Shown: one piece after another, positions 20,563-32,027 of the stretch
Layout: the number at the start of each line of letters is the position of its first letter
Position numbering within the stretch: the first letter of the stretch is position 1
DNA from: Spongilla lacustris
Lineage: Eukaryota > Porifera > Demospongiae > Spongillida > Spongillidae
DNA: 64,000 nt
NCBI GenBank assembly: GCA_949361645.1
Contig: OX442415.1
Location: 14,301,235 to 14,365,234 of the forward strand
Direction of reading: 5' to 3'
The notes under the pieces: model-generated
Database searches by the model: none
What the model was told of the DNA's origin: nothing
Seen by the model: only the letters and a program-made list of their open reading frames with translations
Position numbers and translations under genes: made by a program

Positions 20563-22374
20563 TTAAGATGGGATTCTACGGAGGATGGCTCTGGCATTCG
20601 CTCTTGTTAGGCAAATGCTCAAGCTTGCGAAAAGCTCAAAAGATATCTGTGCCTTTGGCAGAGACTTGTGGATCGCAAGCCTAGCAATTATCTGAGCCAG
20701 AAATATTGAAGCTTCGTTACCCCAAGCCCCATAGGAGTCAACTACTAGAGGGGTTGAGACCCACCCTAAAGCTAAACACTTTACATCATTGGCCTGGTGT
20801 TTCCTCCTCTCCGTTGCGTCAAGGACTGCACCAACCGTTGCTCCCGCTTCAGCTAAAGTTGAAGGATTTAGCGGTGAGACAACGGAGATGTCCAGGGCAA
20901 CGGGCCTTCCATGGTTCCAATGCTTCACGAGAATATCAGCAGGCCGTGACTGTGAATGGTCAGGAAAGAGCCCAGCACCAGCTTCAACTTCGATTGAAGC
21001 ATGTGCACGGTGAAGAAAGTGCGCTAAAGTGTCCCTGAGAGCATTATGGCGTGTAATAACATCACCCCCACATTTGCATGTTAATGCATGGTGTCCAAGA
21101 GGGTCCAGACTGTGGGCAGGGCAGAAAGCACACTGAGAGCCCTGGGAGGTATCTTGGCCTAGCCACCACTTGACAGCTACCCTGAATTCAATTGGGTCAA
21201 GATGGAGAGCTAGGGATGTGGAGGGAATAACTGATAACCAGGATGTCGCGTGGGGGGCTGAAACTGATAGCAACCGAGCCTTGTTAGCAGGGGAGGATTC
21301 ATCAAAGAGGACTTGAAAGCAATAGTCGTTTACTTTTGAAGACAGAAGCTTCTGACTGACAGGTGAGGAAACCACAGAATTGACAGATAGTTTCTCAATT
21401 GGAGCAACAGTAGAATTGAAGTGGTCCAAGGCATTTGTAAGGTGTATGTCATCTGTATCATACACCCCAGAGGAGCAGAAGGAAGCAATAAAAGCTGAGC
21501 TGGAGTGTAGGGACAGTGAGCGCAACCCAAGACCACCACTGTTAAGGCCAAGTTGGGCCTGACACCATGCCTCATCTGACATTTCAAAACCTATGCAGTC
21601 CATGAAACAGTGGTGGATGTCATCATCGAAGAGCTTGAAAGCATCTGATACCAAGTTGGTTGGAATTGAGCGAGCCAAGTAGCTTAACTTGCAAAAACTA
21701 CCACATAGACGAAGTAATGTTAAAGCTACTTGAGGGTCTATGACAGAAACCTCTATCAAGCAGTGCAAAAGCTTGCGAGCTTCAAGCCGTTTTGAGGCAA
21801 TAAAATTTGCACAGTATATGTAGTCACCAATTGGGCATCCTAATATCTCAAAATGAGGCAATTGGAAAACTTTGAGCTCTGGTGGGAAAGGGGAGGCATC
21901 ACTTGGGCAGTACAGCTCACATTTAGAGATATTGATATGTAGGCCAAGAGGGGGTCCTAACTCCTGTATAAGGGTCAAAGATCTACAAATTGAAGACTTC
22001 TTGCCTGCTAATATGCCATCATCCAGATACCAAGCTTGATATAATAGATGGTTGCACTCAGTATCGTCTTTAATAGCTCCAGCAACCTTATGCAGGACCA
22101 AAGCAAACAGAAAAGGACCCAGTGGGTCTCCCTGCTGCACACCTGATTGTGATGTTAGCTGGCCCATAGGGTGCCACAGAAAAGGGTGAGAGCCATAACA
22201 CCATGCCACCCAAGGAAGCAAATCTGGGAAATGCTTCGCGCATTCCTGTAAAACAGCATCTCTGGAGACTAAATTGAATGCATTCTTGAAATCCACCTTG
22301 AGAACAGAAAAGTCCAAATCATTCCAATGTTTATCCACACAGGCCCTTATTCCATGAATAACCTTTTCTGAACC
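20563..22374 (-). CDS. retrotransposon protein, C-terminal half: RT and restriction-like endonuclease
   Basis: The retrotransposon sequence starts at the codons for GSEKVIHGIRACVDKHW. The open frame extends further up into inserted DNA to 22446, and those extra residues are not part of the element. RT motifs follow in order: DFKNAFNLVSRD (motif A), QQGDPLGP (motif B) and YLDDG (motif C, catalytic DD). After a thumb-like region comes a Cys/His knuckle, CAFC ... HHALTCKCGG, and then a PD-(D/E)XK-like block, RPADILVKHW ... VALDISV, the signature of the restriction-like endonuclease that nicks the target for target-primed reverse transcription. No internal stops are present. Confidence 0.88.
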   Translation of the reverse strand, partial: GSEKVIHGIRACVDKHWNDLDFSVLKVDFKNAFNLVSRDAVLQECAKHFPDLLPWVAWCYGSHPFLWHPMGQLTSQSGVQQGDPLGPFLFALVLHKVAGAIKDDTECNHLLYQAWYLDDGILAGKKSSICRSLTLIQELGPPLGLHINISKCELYCPSDASPFPPELKVFQLPHFEILGCPIGDYIYCANFIASKRLEARKLLHCLIEVSVIDPQVALTLLRLCGSFCKLSYLARSIPTNLVSDAFKLFDDDIHHCFMDCIGFEMSDEAWCQAQLGLNSGGLGLRSLSLHSSSAFIASFCSSGVYDTDDIHLTNALDHFNSTVAPIEKLSVNSVVSSPVSQKLLSSKVNDYCFQVLFDESSPANKARLLSVSAPHATSWLSVIPSTSLALHLDPIEFRVAVKWWLGQDTSQGSQCAFCPAHSLDPLGHHALTCKCGGDVITRHNALRDTLAHFLHRAHASIEVEAGAGLFPDHSQSRPADILVKHWNHGRPVALDISVVSPLNPSTLAEAGATVGAVLDATERRKHQANDVKCLALGWVSTPLVVDSYGAWGNEASIFLAQIIARLAIHKSLPKAQISFELFASLSICLTRANARAILRRIPS

Positions 22375-22884
22375 ATATGGAGAAATGGCCCATACATAGG
22401 CGGTCATCTTGCTTTTTTTTTCAAATTGAATTTTAAACACGTGCATAATTTACGATAAATCGGACTGATTGTGAATCTGTGCTTTATAAGATTATACCAT
22501 GAACCATTCGTAAACTAAAATCAAGACAAGAAATTAATTTCTACCGCGCATTATTATTCATAAACGAAGTAGTCATTGCGTAATACCTTGCGTCATCTTG
22601 GAATAAAAGTTACAATTATTAAAATCATGTCGGGTAACTATTGGATAACTCACAATTAATTAGAGATTTTTAATCGTAACGATACACAAACTTATCAGCT
22701 AAGATGTGGAGCGCATCAATTAGGCATGAAGGGCGGCCCTTCATGATTTCATCTTCCGAGACGCAGGTGTTTTGGTGAGTATACTATGTGAATTTAGTAG
22801 GGTACTAGTAGCGTAGGGTATGTTCGGCAGTGGATGTGCAGAACAGGCATATCTTCGATGCAGTGAAGGAGGAGATATCGCCTT

Positions 22885-23302
22885 CTCCCTGTACTGTTGG
22901 CCATCTCTTATACTGGTGGCCTGCATCCTATACTACTGGCTTTCTGCCTATGCGGTTGGCCTTCTCCCTATTCTGTACTGTTGGCCTTCTCCCTATTCTG
23001 TACTGTTGGCCTTGTCCCTATACTGTTGGCCTTCTTCCTGTACTGTTGGCCTTCTCCCTATACTGTTGGCCTTCTCCCTATACTGTTGGCCTTCTCCCTA
23101 TACTGTTGGCCTTCTCCCTATACTGTTGGCCTTCTCCCTATACTGTTGGCCTTCTCCCTATACTGTTGGCCTTCTCCCTATACTGTTGGCCTTCTCCCTA
23201 TACTGTTGGCCTTCTCCCTATACTGTTGGCCTTCTTCCTATACCGTTGGCCTTCTCCCTATACTGTTGACCTTCTCCCTATACTGTTGGCCTTCTCCCGG
23301 TA
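22885..23302. repeat. 20-bp minisatellite
   Basis: TACTGTTGGCCTTCTCCCTA repeated about 17 times, cleanest from 23040 to 23300 and degenerate on the left. All three plus frames read open through it. Not coding. Confidence 0.95.
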
Positions 23303-23309
23303 CTGTACA

Positions 23310-23490
23310 ACGCTTATATACATGTACATGTATCTCATGTACACTGTACATGTATAGCATGTGACTCATGTACATGTATGTTACATTGTATGCACATGTA
23401 CATGTATTGAATTGTGCATGTACTGCATACATGTACATATGTGCATATGTGTACTGGACATTTACTGTACATGTACATGTTTTTTGTACA
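23310..23490. repeat. ACATGTACATGTA-rich low-complexity tract
   Basis: Dense overlapping palindromes of the type ACATGTACATGT interspersed with short unique pieces. The same motif occurs elsewhere in the window (24540, 27450, 45510). Confidence 0.8.
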
Positions 23491-23879
23491 CACTGTTCTT
23501 TTGTCTTCCAGTGTATATAACACATGTAGTATGTGTTGTGCAGTGACTATTCATGTACTTGTTGCAGTCTTCACAGCTGGAGAGGAGTCATCATCCAGGT
23601 GTGCCATCCTTGAATCCCAGCTGAAGGAATCATCATCCTAATGTCAGCTCCTGCAGTCCCAGCTGACCGAGTTGGTATGAATTACATGTAGCACGTTTAA
23701 TGGCCACTGTTTTGTCATTGCAGAGCTCTACATTGAGGTGCATGTATTTATAATGTACAATATACATGTACATGTACTACGCACAGGTACACATGCGACA
23801 TGTATATATGTAATTTAACTGCCTAAATTTTATATGTGTTCTAAATACTATCAATATTTCTTTCTGTCACCTTCAATTT

Positions 23880-24014
23880 GATTGGCAGATAGCTGTGCTA
23901 TAGAGTGGACAGGGAACCCCGCAGCAGATGGACACTGCAGTGGAGTGAACGTATGGCAGATACATGTGCATGTAGGTTGGATTTCTAGGAGCTACATGTA
24001 CTTGCGAGGGAGGT

Positions 24015-24092
<78 letters not shown>

Positions 24093-24770
24093 CTTTGCAT
24101 GTGGGTTTCTAAGGATTAAGAGGGTTGGCATTTGATGCTGTGGTTTTAGTTCTGTTTGTATGTGCTTAAAGGTTAGGTTTGCAGCTACATGTACATTATA
24201 ATGGACTACTTGTACTTGTGAGGGAGAGGCTTGTACCATCTGGTGTGTTTGTGTGAGTTTGTGTTTGTGTGAGTGCCTACTGCCATATCCCTTCTCCTAC
24301 TGTTATGTTGGCCTTGGTTCCTGACCTCTACATGTACCACAAAACCCACAAGTGCAGTCCAATGTGTACACAACCATTGTCTTGGATAAAATGAATACAA
24401 TCAAATCATCTTGTGAGCTGTGTACACTTTGATTGGCTGATAGCAATGCAGTAAACCAGCTACATATACATGTACACGTTTGAGTGGACAGTAGACACTG
24501 CAGTGGAGTTGAGCCTATGGCAGATACATGTTCATGTACATGTACATGTACATCTAGGTTGTACTTCTAAGGACTACTACTACTTGTGAGGGAGGGGCTT
24601 GTACCGTCTGATGTGTTTGTGTGTGTATGTTTGTGTGTGTGTGTGCATGTGCGTACCTAAGGGTTAGTCGTGCAGCTACATGTACATGTATGTTGGATTC
24701 TACTTATGAGGGAGGGGCTGTACCATCATGTGTGCGTGACTGTGTGTGTATGTATGTGTGTGTGTGTGTG
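23880..24770. repeat. imperfect tandem duplication with GT tracts
   Basis: Two segments (from about 23880 and about 24435) share GGACACTGCAGTGGAGTGAA-like sequence, a GGCAGATACATG block and a CTACTTGTGAGGGAGGGGCT block. The last block occurs a third and fourth time near 24208 and 24700. A pure GT run lies at 24013-24091. Confidence 0.7.
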
Positions 24771-24989
24771 TAGCAGTGGCAATGACTGGTTATCTTATCT
24801 CACATCAATGGGTAGAGCAGAACTCTTAGTCATGCATGTAATGAGCTGTACAGTGATACATATATAATGGGAAAGCTTCCATACACTCTTTGACTTGTTG
24901 AAATATGGGTTGAAGGAGCTTACAGCTGCTCCTCTATACCCCAGCAGGCCCAGGAGTGAGGCATACATGCAGGTCAATTGTACCCCCAC

Positions 24990-27440
24990 AAACTGGAAAT
25001 CCTGGATACATCACTGAAATTGAATGTACTCTTGCCAGGATCAGCTGAACAGGATGCCATTAACATGAAGGAGTTACCCCTCAAACACTTCCAAATTCTG
25101 AGGCCACACCCCTAGTTCTTCCTAACTGCTGCAAAATGACTGTATGTGTACACTGTTAGAAATGACAACCTTATGCATTATCGCACATTGCACAGTAGCT
25201 CATTTTTTTCTGTCCTTACACCCACAACGTACATGTAATATGTGCTTCTGTACTCAATGTTACACACACTGTATACACAATGTATGTGATTACAGATGAC
25301 ATGTATAATGTGACCATGATACATTGAAGGGGTTCATCCTGTTGCCTGTAACTATCAAGGATGCATTTCATCTTCTTTGTTCGATCTGGTTTGGTTTTGT
25401 ATTGATATTTGTGTCTCTTCCATTCTGATCCATTGCCTTGTCATTCTTTTGTAAGAAATATGTCTCTGGCAGGATTCCAATTATTTTTGCTGAAGTAAGC
25501 TTATATCCATTTTGCATCATCATTTAGCTTCTCAACAGCTATATACATGTACAGTACACATACAGGTACAATACTATGTCAGTGTACAATCATATTCACT
25601 AACCTTGGCAGCTAAACTGCTTCACATTTCCGTTGTCTTTCATCATGGCAGGAATATGCTTAGCCAAGATGTGCATTTTTGTCTTTGTATCCTTACAAAG
25701 CATGGGCGTCCAGCTTTTCTGGAAGGGGGGGCCAGGATAGGGCAAGGGGGGCGCCATTTGACAGCAGTGAATAAGTTGTTTGCTTTCGGCCAATTGAACC
25801 AGCGAGGGGGGGGGGGAGTGCTGTTCACTTTCGGCCGATTCAATAAGTGAGGTGTTAGGTGTCTGCTCTTTCGGCCAATCCAGTCATTCAATCAGTGGGG
25901 GGAGGGTGCTGTCCACTTTCAATGCGCATGTATGTAAACTTTTATTACAGGGGGGGGGGGGGAGGGGGGCCTTGTTCCAAAGTTTTGGACATAGCAAGAA
26001 AAGATTTTATCCACTCTTCATACAGTAGATCAACTTATGAATGATGCATAACCATTTACACAAATATTTACCTTGGTCTGAAGTGTCTCAGCATCAGGGC
26101 TCCAGCTTGACACCTGCTTGTATATGTTTTCAAACTCCTACATTTCACAGTTCTATATACAGAATTGCTTCAAACTACAGTGCCGGAATACATGTATGCA
26201 CAGGTGTCTCCATCATGTGCACACTACACACACTGATGTAGAGCTGTGTAGTATATATATATATATGTGCTTCAAACACGGGTACACACACCAATGATGT
26301 CCACACATATACCTGTACACAGTGGTACTTACATCCACATACATCAGATACCGGTATAAATAATAATAATTTGGACACACACACACAAACACACACATGC
26401 ATGTACATGCACACGCACACACACACAAACACACACACACAAACACACTCACGCACACACACACATCAGCTGAACGTGGGAGAGGAGGAAGCAGGAATAG
26501 GCAACATCTGTCAGTATCACTTACAGTTTCCAGTCATGCATTTGCTACAGATGTTAAATTTACATGTACAAGAAGCACACCATTACATGCCTATAACATC
26601 AGGGATTTACCGCACCTACCCCACCTCCTGGTTTACACTTGGCATGTTACTTGCTGTTCTGTCAATCAATCCAGCTGGTTCGCAAACATGCCTTTTAACT
26701 GTACACACGAAGGGAAAATAATACTGCAGCAATGCAAGTAGAACATCGATCATAGCACAAACTTTCATGAATCCCTCAATTGTATTTAGCCAGTCAGACA
26801 CTCAATGTTTTGGCATATACAAAGTGCCACCACAACCTGTACAAAAATAAATAAATAATACTTTCTCTTTTCCTCCTCCCTTCAATTTCCTCACCTCCCC
26901 TTCCATCTCCCTCCCTCCTCATCCCGTCAATTTTCCTACCTCCCTTCACTCTCGCTCCTCTTATCTCCTTTCCTCCCCTTATCCCCATTCACGCTGCCGG
27001 CCCCAGCTCTCATTTTATGGGGAATGTCAAATGAAGTACTATCAGACTGAAAGGATTGTGTGTGAAAGGAAAAAGGTAAGCTAGCTGGGTTTGTTTAAAA
27101 ATATATTTTAAAAATGAATAATACCATGCTTTCCAGAATGGAAGAATAGTTTATCTAGTGTTGTAAAGTGGTTAAGAAGACACTTATATTGGGTTGAAGT
27201 AAAGGACGTAAGTTAACCTGTTCTCTTCTACAGTATGCAATATGTGTGTTCAGGTGTATTCTAGTAATCACTAGCGTTTTTATTTCAGGGAGTTCAAGTG
27301 TCAGCTTAAATTGATTTTCCACATAGAATGCTCTATAGCTGCAGGAACAATCAGAAGGAACAGTGTGCATGGATGTCACTATGGATGTAATATAGCGTTG
27401 CTGTTGTGTTAACTTTATGTACTTAACTGCAGGTGCCACA
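24990..27440. other. no gene recognised (inside the insertion)
   Basis: Mostly single-copy. It includes G-rich runs (25725-25975), a CA/GT tract at 26370-26465 and a CT-rich stretch at 26868-26990. No exon with recognisable domains was found. Confidence 0.5.
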
Positions 27441-28129
27441 ACAAAGCACTGTTGTACATGTACATGTACATGTGATCATGTGTACATGTACATGTGATCA
27501 TGTTTCAAAAGATTCAACCACATGCAATGGCGTCCTAGGCTGGTTTGTTTCTCAGACACTCGATACCTGAGGATGCACTCGGATAGCTCACAACATCAAC
27601 AACCATTCATTCATTATACTGAATCATACACGTAATCACATACACACATGTGATCCTATATATCTCTAACTCTAATCACTGAATGTTTCCGAACATCACA
27701 GTTCCTCCCCATTTCACACTGGTGACAGACCACCATCCCTTGGTGTCCATTCTCAACCCGGAAAAGGGATTACCAGCAGTGACGGCAGCACGGTTGCATT
27801 GGTATATGCGGTAGGCTAGCCCTGTCTTGATATCAGGTACAAGAGTACCACTCAGCACACAAATGCTGATGCACTATCACGTCTCCCAGTGGTGGCCGAC
27901 ATGCAGATGGCACAAATGGACGAGGAGGAAGGAGGGACATTCACAACTACAAACTCTCCCTGTTGCAGTGGCAGAATTACAAAGAACAACAACAATTAAG
28001 GGACCTGGTGTTAGCAAGGGTGTTTCAGCGTATTCAGGAGGGATGGCCACCCAAAAATACAGAAGAGATTATACATGTAAAGCCATGCTTTGAGTAGAGA
28101 CATGAACTATACAGCAGAAGGGCACAGGG

Positions 28130-28425
28130 AGAGGTATAGGCCTGTACCGCTGTTCATGGAGGGGTACAGGCCTGTACAGGGAGGGGTACAGGGATACAAG
28201 CCTGGACAAGGGTACAGGCCCTGTTCAGGGAGGGGTACAGAGGGTACAACCCTGTACGGGGGGGGAGGGGGTGTACAGGCCTGCACAGGGGTACAGGCTT
28301 GTACAGGGGTGCAGGCCTATACAGGGAGGGGTACATGGGTACAAGCCTTGGGGGCGGGGGGGGGGGGGGTACAGGACTGTACAGGGAGGGGTAGTGGCCT
28401 ATAAAATTGTACAGGCCTGTACAAT
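28130..28425. repeat. CAGGCCTGTACAGGGAGGGG-type tandem repeat
   Basis: Variable copies of a unit combining GTACAGGCCTGTACAGG palindromes and GGAGGGGTACA, with G runs up to 11. Confidence 0.85.
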
Positions 28426-28479
28426 TTGGGGTGCAACCAATTGTATTGATACATAGCAGTTGTTCATTCATGATGAACT

Positions 28480-29345
28480 CCACATACATATAGGTTTACC
28501 CAACTTCCTCTGTTTCATTCCATCTTCTGCTAGGCCATGTAGTGATCCCCATTGCAGTCTGTCCCATTCTTCTTCACTTTCATCGTTCCCCTTTAGTTCC
28601 TTCACGGAGTGGTCTCTTGTGGGTACACCCTTTCCAACACCTGTTCCTTCTGCCCTTTTCGTTGCACAACACGCCTTCTCAATGTGCCCCCATTTCCTGT
28701 AAAATTTGCAAACTTTGTTTCTGAACCTGCACTGTTGAGTATCATGCGCTCCTCCACACCTGTTGCAAGCCCCTGGGCCTGACAGTCTCCCCCTTCTTGG
28801 TGCATGGTGCTGCCACTTGATGTACTTCAGTCTTGTTCCTGTTTTGTGACACTCTGCAACTGTTCTGCGCGTCCGCTATTTCCGCTATCTCCAGCACCTT
28901 GGCAAAAGTGAGGTCTGCCTTTGTGTGGAGTCTCTTCTGTACTAAAGAACACTCTGTCTGACTCTCTCAGCGTCTCTGATAACGTCGCACCAAACGCACA
29001 GTTCTGCCAACTTGCTGCATACCACATATCACACTTTCTCTCTCTTTTGTCCCGTTTGTGGAAGCGGAACCGTGCGTTCTGCGATGACTAGAGGTTTCGG
29101 CGCTACGTGTGTCGTTAATTAAGGCTGCGACCAGTTGCTCGTGCGTTCGGTCTTCCAATTGCTACGAGCGCTCGGAGCAGGCCAAATGTAAAACTAATAC
29201 AGGCGAGGAAAGCATCCTTTTTCTGTTCGGCTTCTACCTTATTTGCCAGGAAGAAATGTTCTAGCCGCTTGACGTGTTAACTCAACCAGTCTTCCGTTGA
29301 CCCGTCATACTCCCCTGCCATCCTTCTTAGCTATATCCCATGCAC
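28480..29345 (-). pseudogene. decayed Ty3/gypsy-type gag fragment
   Basis: On the minus strand from about 29330 the translation starts MAGEYDGSTEDWLS, is broken by a TAA, then resumes with a capsid-like KRLEHFFLANKVEAEQKKDAF. After frameshifts it reads KADLTFAKVLEIAEIADAQN and ends with a zinc-knuckle region: CNRCGGAHDTQQC, followed by a KVCKFYRKWGHIEKACC box in which the second Cys of CX2C is replaced by Tyr. GTGGCGACGAGGGTG just upstream (about 29342-29356) resembles the primer-binding region of gypsy elements. A related 30-bp stretch near 27556 and 29366 (CTCGATACCTGAGGATGCAC) could be the LTR ends. No pol domains were found. Confidence 0.7.
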
Positions 29346-29399
29346 CCTCGTCGCCACTGTAGAGTCTCGATACCTCAGGATGCACTCGAATAACTCAGA

Positions 29400-30152
29400 T
29401 CCAGCTATAGCTACGTGTAGGCTTACATCTCTTGTCTGAGCAGCCGGTCTAGGTAAGCAGCCTAACATATCATTCTCATTTCAATACATCGATCTGTGTC
29501 TACTCCGCGGTGTAAGAAAACACAGACTCGAAGCTTTTAGTATGTACTAGTAGTTACCCCGCCCGGTACGGGCGGCATCTGGCCCACCACGCCCTCTGCT
29601 TGACTCCAGCTCTATAGGTATGGGGTCTCATTTTATTAACTATATAGAATATCCTTGATTTTACTAAGTATCTATGGCAACACATAGAAACGCCATTTAA
29701 AAATGGCGCCTTATTGCACCAAAACTGATTTACTATTTTTAAAAATGGTCCCCAAATTCTTCACGACAACATCCACTTTTTTCCATATATTATATTACTT
29801 GGATAGTTGTAGAATTGTTTCAGAGGGTGGCAAAAGTTCTAACCCCCCTCTGTTCATTAGTTTTAACTAATGGAATATCTTAATTAGCATGATTTTTTTC
29901 CATTTTCTGTACAAGTCTATGGAATATCATATTTTCAGAAATGGTCCCAGAATTTTGGACGATACAAGGTACAAAATTTGAAATTGCTTACATTTAAACA
30001 TTGTTTGGAGTAGTATTAGTGGGTGGCAAAAGTTGCAGGTTCGTTAGTTAAGTAAATAATAATCAAGTTAGTAAAAACGCCATACATTCTCTATGGAACG
30101 TACCGCGGAATGAAATCCAAAAATTTACAAACCGCAACTTTCGTGTCCGTTG
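29400..30152. other. no gene recognised (possible gypsy LTR remainder)
   Basis: AT-rich sequence that would contain the 5' LTR of the gag relic if one exists. I cannot delimit it. A GGTGGCAAAAGTT motif occurs twice (about 29827 and 30022). Confidence 0.3.
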
Positions 30153-30165
30153 ATTTCTCCATATG

Positions 30166-31982
30166 CCCATTGGACAAGCCACACCAAACTGTATGGGCTC
30201 AAAAAAATCAACAACCCTATGTTTAATGACAGCACACAAGCATTTCCCTGTCAATCTTCTCAGGACCTCACCCACAGCAATTGGTCTTATGTCCGGGGCA
30301 CAACCAGGCTTTAACTTGCTGAGTGCTGTCAAGGACCCACCAGCCATGAAACGAGAAACCTCCTGGGGGACTTTCCCAGAGACCAAGAGGTTAACAACCC
30401 TCCTGAGAAGGGAACAAATTGTAGTGGGAAGTGGAATTGAAGCTGCATCCAACAGGTGCTGTACCCGTAGGCCAGAAGGACCTGCTGCTGTACCCTTTGG
30501 AAAAGATTTCAGGATATTATAAACATCAAAATCTTCATTCAGTGATATGGATTGTGAAGTTGTTTCTGGGATAATAGGGAGCGGCCCCTCAGGGTGTTTA
30601 TCCTTTAACAACTTCCAAGTGTCATCACTATTTGGTGCCAGGCCAGAGGATGCTAAAATTCTACAAGCTTTAGCAAACATACCCTCACGAGACAGCGAGA
30701 CTGCAAAATTAATGAGATTTCGCGGGATAGAATCATCTGAGTGGATGCCTATCGCTCTGTGACTCATCGCCATATTCCATAGTGTTGCGTGTTCTCCTCT
30801 GCACCACAGATTGCATAGCGCATCTATTGGGGTTGGTTTATTATGCCTACCACCCCTTTTCTTTGAAGGCAAGAGGCACTTTGGAAGCATAAATAACTTC
30901 AGCCAAGAGTCCAATGAGTTGTCGTGAAGCACTGCTTTCAAAGAAAAAGACAACGCAAGAGCAAAAGCAGGGCGAGACTTTTTGGGAATGTGTCGTAAGG
31001 TTCGGCAGGATAGTAGGCAAACTTCTTCAAAAGATGGTAAAACTGTGTTTGTACTGTGCGAGGACTCGGTTTCCGAAAGCGATGGTATCGGTGCTGGATC
31101 CGGAGGAGCTGCCAAGACAGCTACGCATCTTCGCGAATGTGATGCACGTCGAGATTTAGCCACAAGTGCTCGACAATCACATATGTACAGGCCTTGTTCA
31201 TGTAACCATTCTCTAGGTACATCCCCCCGAAAGAGACCCCGTGCGTGAAGGCCCATATGTGAACGCCACATGGTTGGAGCAATTAGCTCGTGGCAGTCAG
31301 CTACAATGCACTGCTTCCTGTGTAGAGGTCGGACTATTGGTACCTGAGGCGATATCATTGCGAGGATAGCTCGATCACTTCCCGACTCCACTTGCAAAGG
31401 CTCGGGCGATACTGGGACAGGTGATGGAGGCACAGAAGGTTCTATGTGGAGTGTATGCGCTGGCACTGCCGAAGAAGAAGGTGTGAATGAAGTGCTAGGA
31501 GAGGGCTGCGGTGATGAGGGTGTCCCATGCGAAACCGACGATCGGGATGGCCCAGGTGACGACGTATTATAACATAAAGGTGGCTCGGAGGGCGGTAGCG
31601 AACTACCAAGTATCGAACCGCTATTATTAAACAAGGACTCACAGCTGCTGCCATTGGACTTGGATGAATGGCGGCTGTCATTCAAGCAGGACGTGCACCG
31701 GGACCGCTTAATGGTAACAAGGACTAATTTGCAATCCACGCAAGCGGTGAAACCTGCTTCGTGAAGTAAGTCCGCCGAGATTCCAGGGTCGTTTTTCGAA
31801 AAGTGTCCCTGCAGGTGTTTTTTAAAAGCATCCTTCGTCCCTAAAGAAGAGGAGCAACCAGGTAAGAGACATTCAAACCTACCTGCAGAAAAGCTCTGGC
31901 GATTGTGTTCCAGAGGCTGTGAATCCGATTGCGGGATAGAACTATGCGGGAGGCCTCTTGAGACGCGCTTACCCCGCGCCAT
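30166..31982 (-). CDS. retrotransposon protein, N-terminal half: zinc fingers and start of RT
   Basis: The start at 31982 (MARGKRVSRGLPHSSIPQSD) is only about 30 bp inside the element end. Four Cys/His fingers can be seen: a C2H2 in CLLPGCSSS...KKHLQGHF, a CVDC...CTSC pair, a second C2H2 in CIVADCHEL...HMGLH, and ICDC...HSRRC. A Ser/Pro-rich linker follows the second. After a long middle region come the first RT motifs, FPKGTAAGPSGLRVQHLL and RPIAVGEVLRRLTGK, then FGVACPMG where the insertion begins. About 30 codons of insert-derived sequence follow in the present frame. Fingers of this kind bind DNA at the target in RLE-type LINEs. No stop codons interrupt it. Confidence 0.85.
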
Positions 31983-32027
31983 CTTAAAATAATTATATAT
32001 AATTAATGGGAATTTGGGGTATGTAAT

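Larger units (their letters stand above)
22375..30165. mobile_element. 7.8-kb insertion with 12-13-bp inverted ends
   Basis: The DNA between the two retrotransposon halves starts ATATGGAGAAAT at 22375 and ends with its complement before 30165. The adjoining host bases overlap by about 2 (CC), and removing insert plus overlap restores an open frame (3627 nt, divisible by three). The insert contains a 20-bp minisatellite, GT tracts, tandem-duplicated segments, a decayed gypsy gag and a CAGGCCTGTACAGGG-type repeat. I see no transposase. Short TIRs with a 2-bp TSD would fit a DNA transposon, but an assembly or rearrangement origin is also possible. Confidence 0.6.
20506..32012 (-). mobile_element. 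full-length RLE-type non-LTR retrotransposon, split by a 7.8-kb insertion
   Basis: The two halves of one ORF lie on the minus strand in the right order (30166-31982 first, 20563-22374 second), and the protein break falls at the same point (PMG / GSEK). A 15-bp direct repeat, TTTGGGGTATGTAAT, flanks the whole unit (20491-20505 and 32013-32027) and looks like the target-site duplication. Without the insert the element is about 3.7 kb, with very short flanks of about 30 bp before the start codon and about 57 bp after the stop. No poly-A tail is seen. Zinc fingers, one RT and a C-terminal restriction-like endonuclease place it with the R2/NeSL-like group of LINEs. Confidence 0.85.

Noticed and set aside
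22820..23364. Three overlapping plus-strand frames of 149-175 codons (LLAFSLYCWPSPYTVG)
   Set aside because: All frames are open through the 20-bp minisatellite. The hydrophobic look is a product of the repeat.
22340..30200. Treating the 7.8 kb between the LINE halves as an intron
   Set aside because: The ends are not GT-AG or GC-AG on the minus strand, and the junction has inverted ends and a short duplication.
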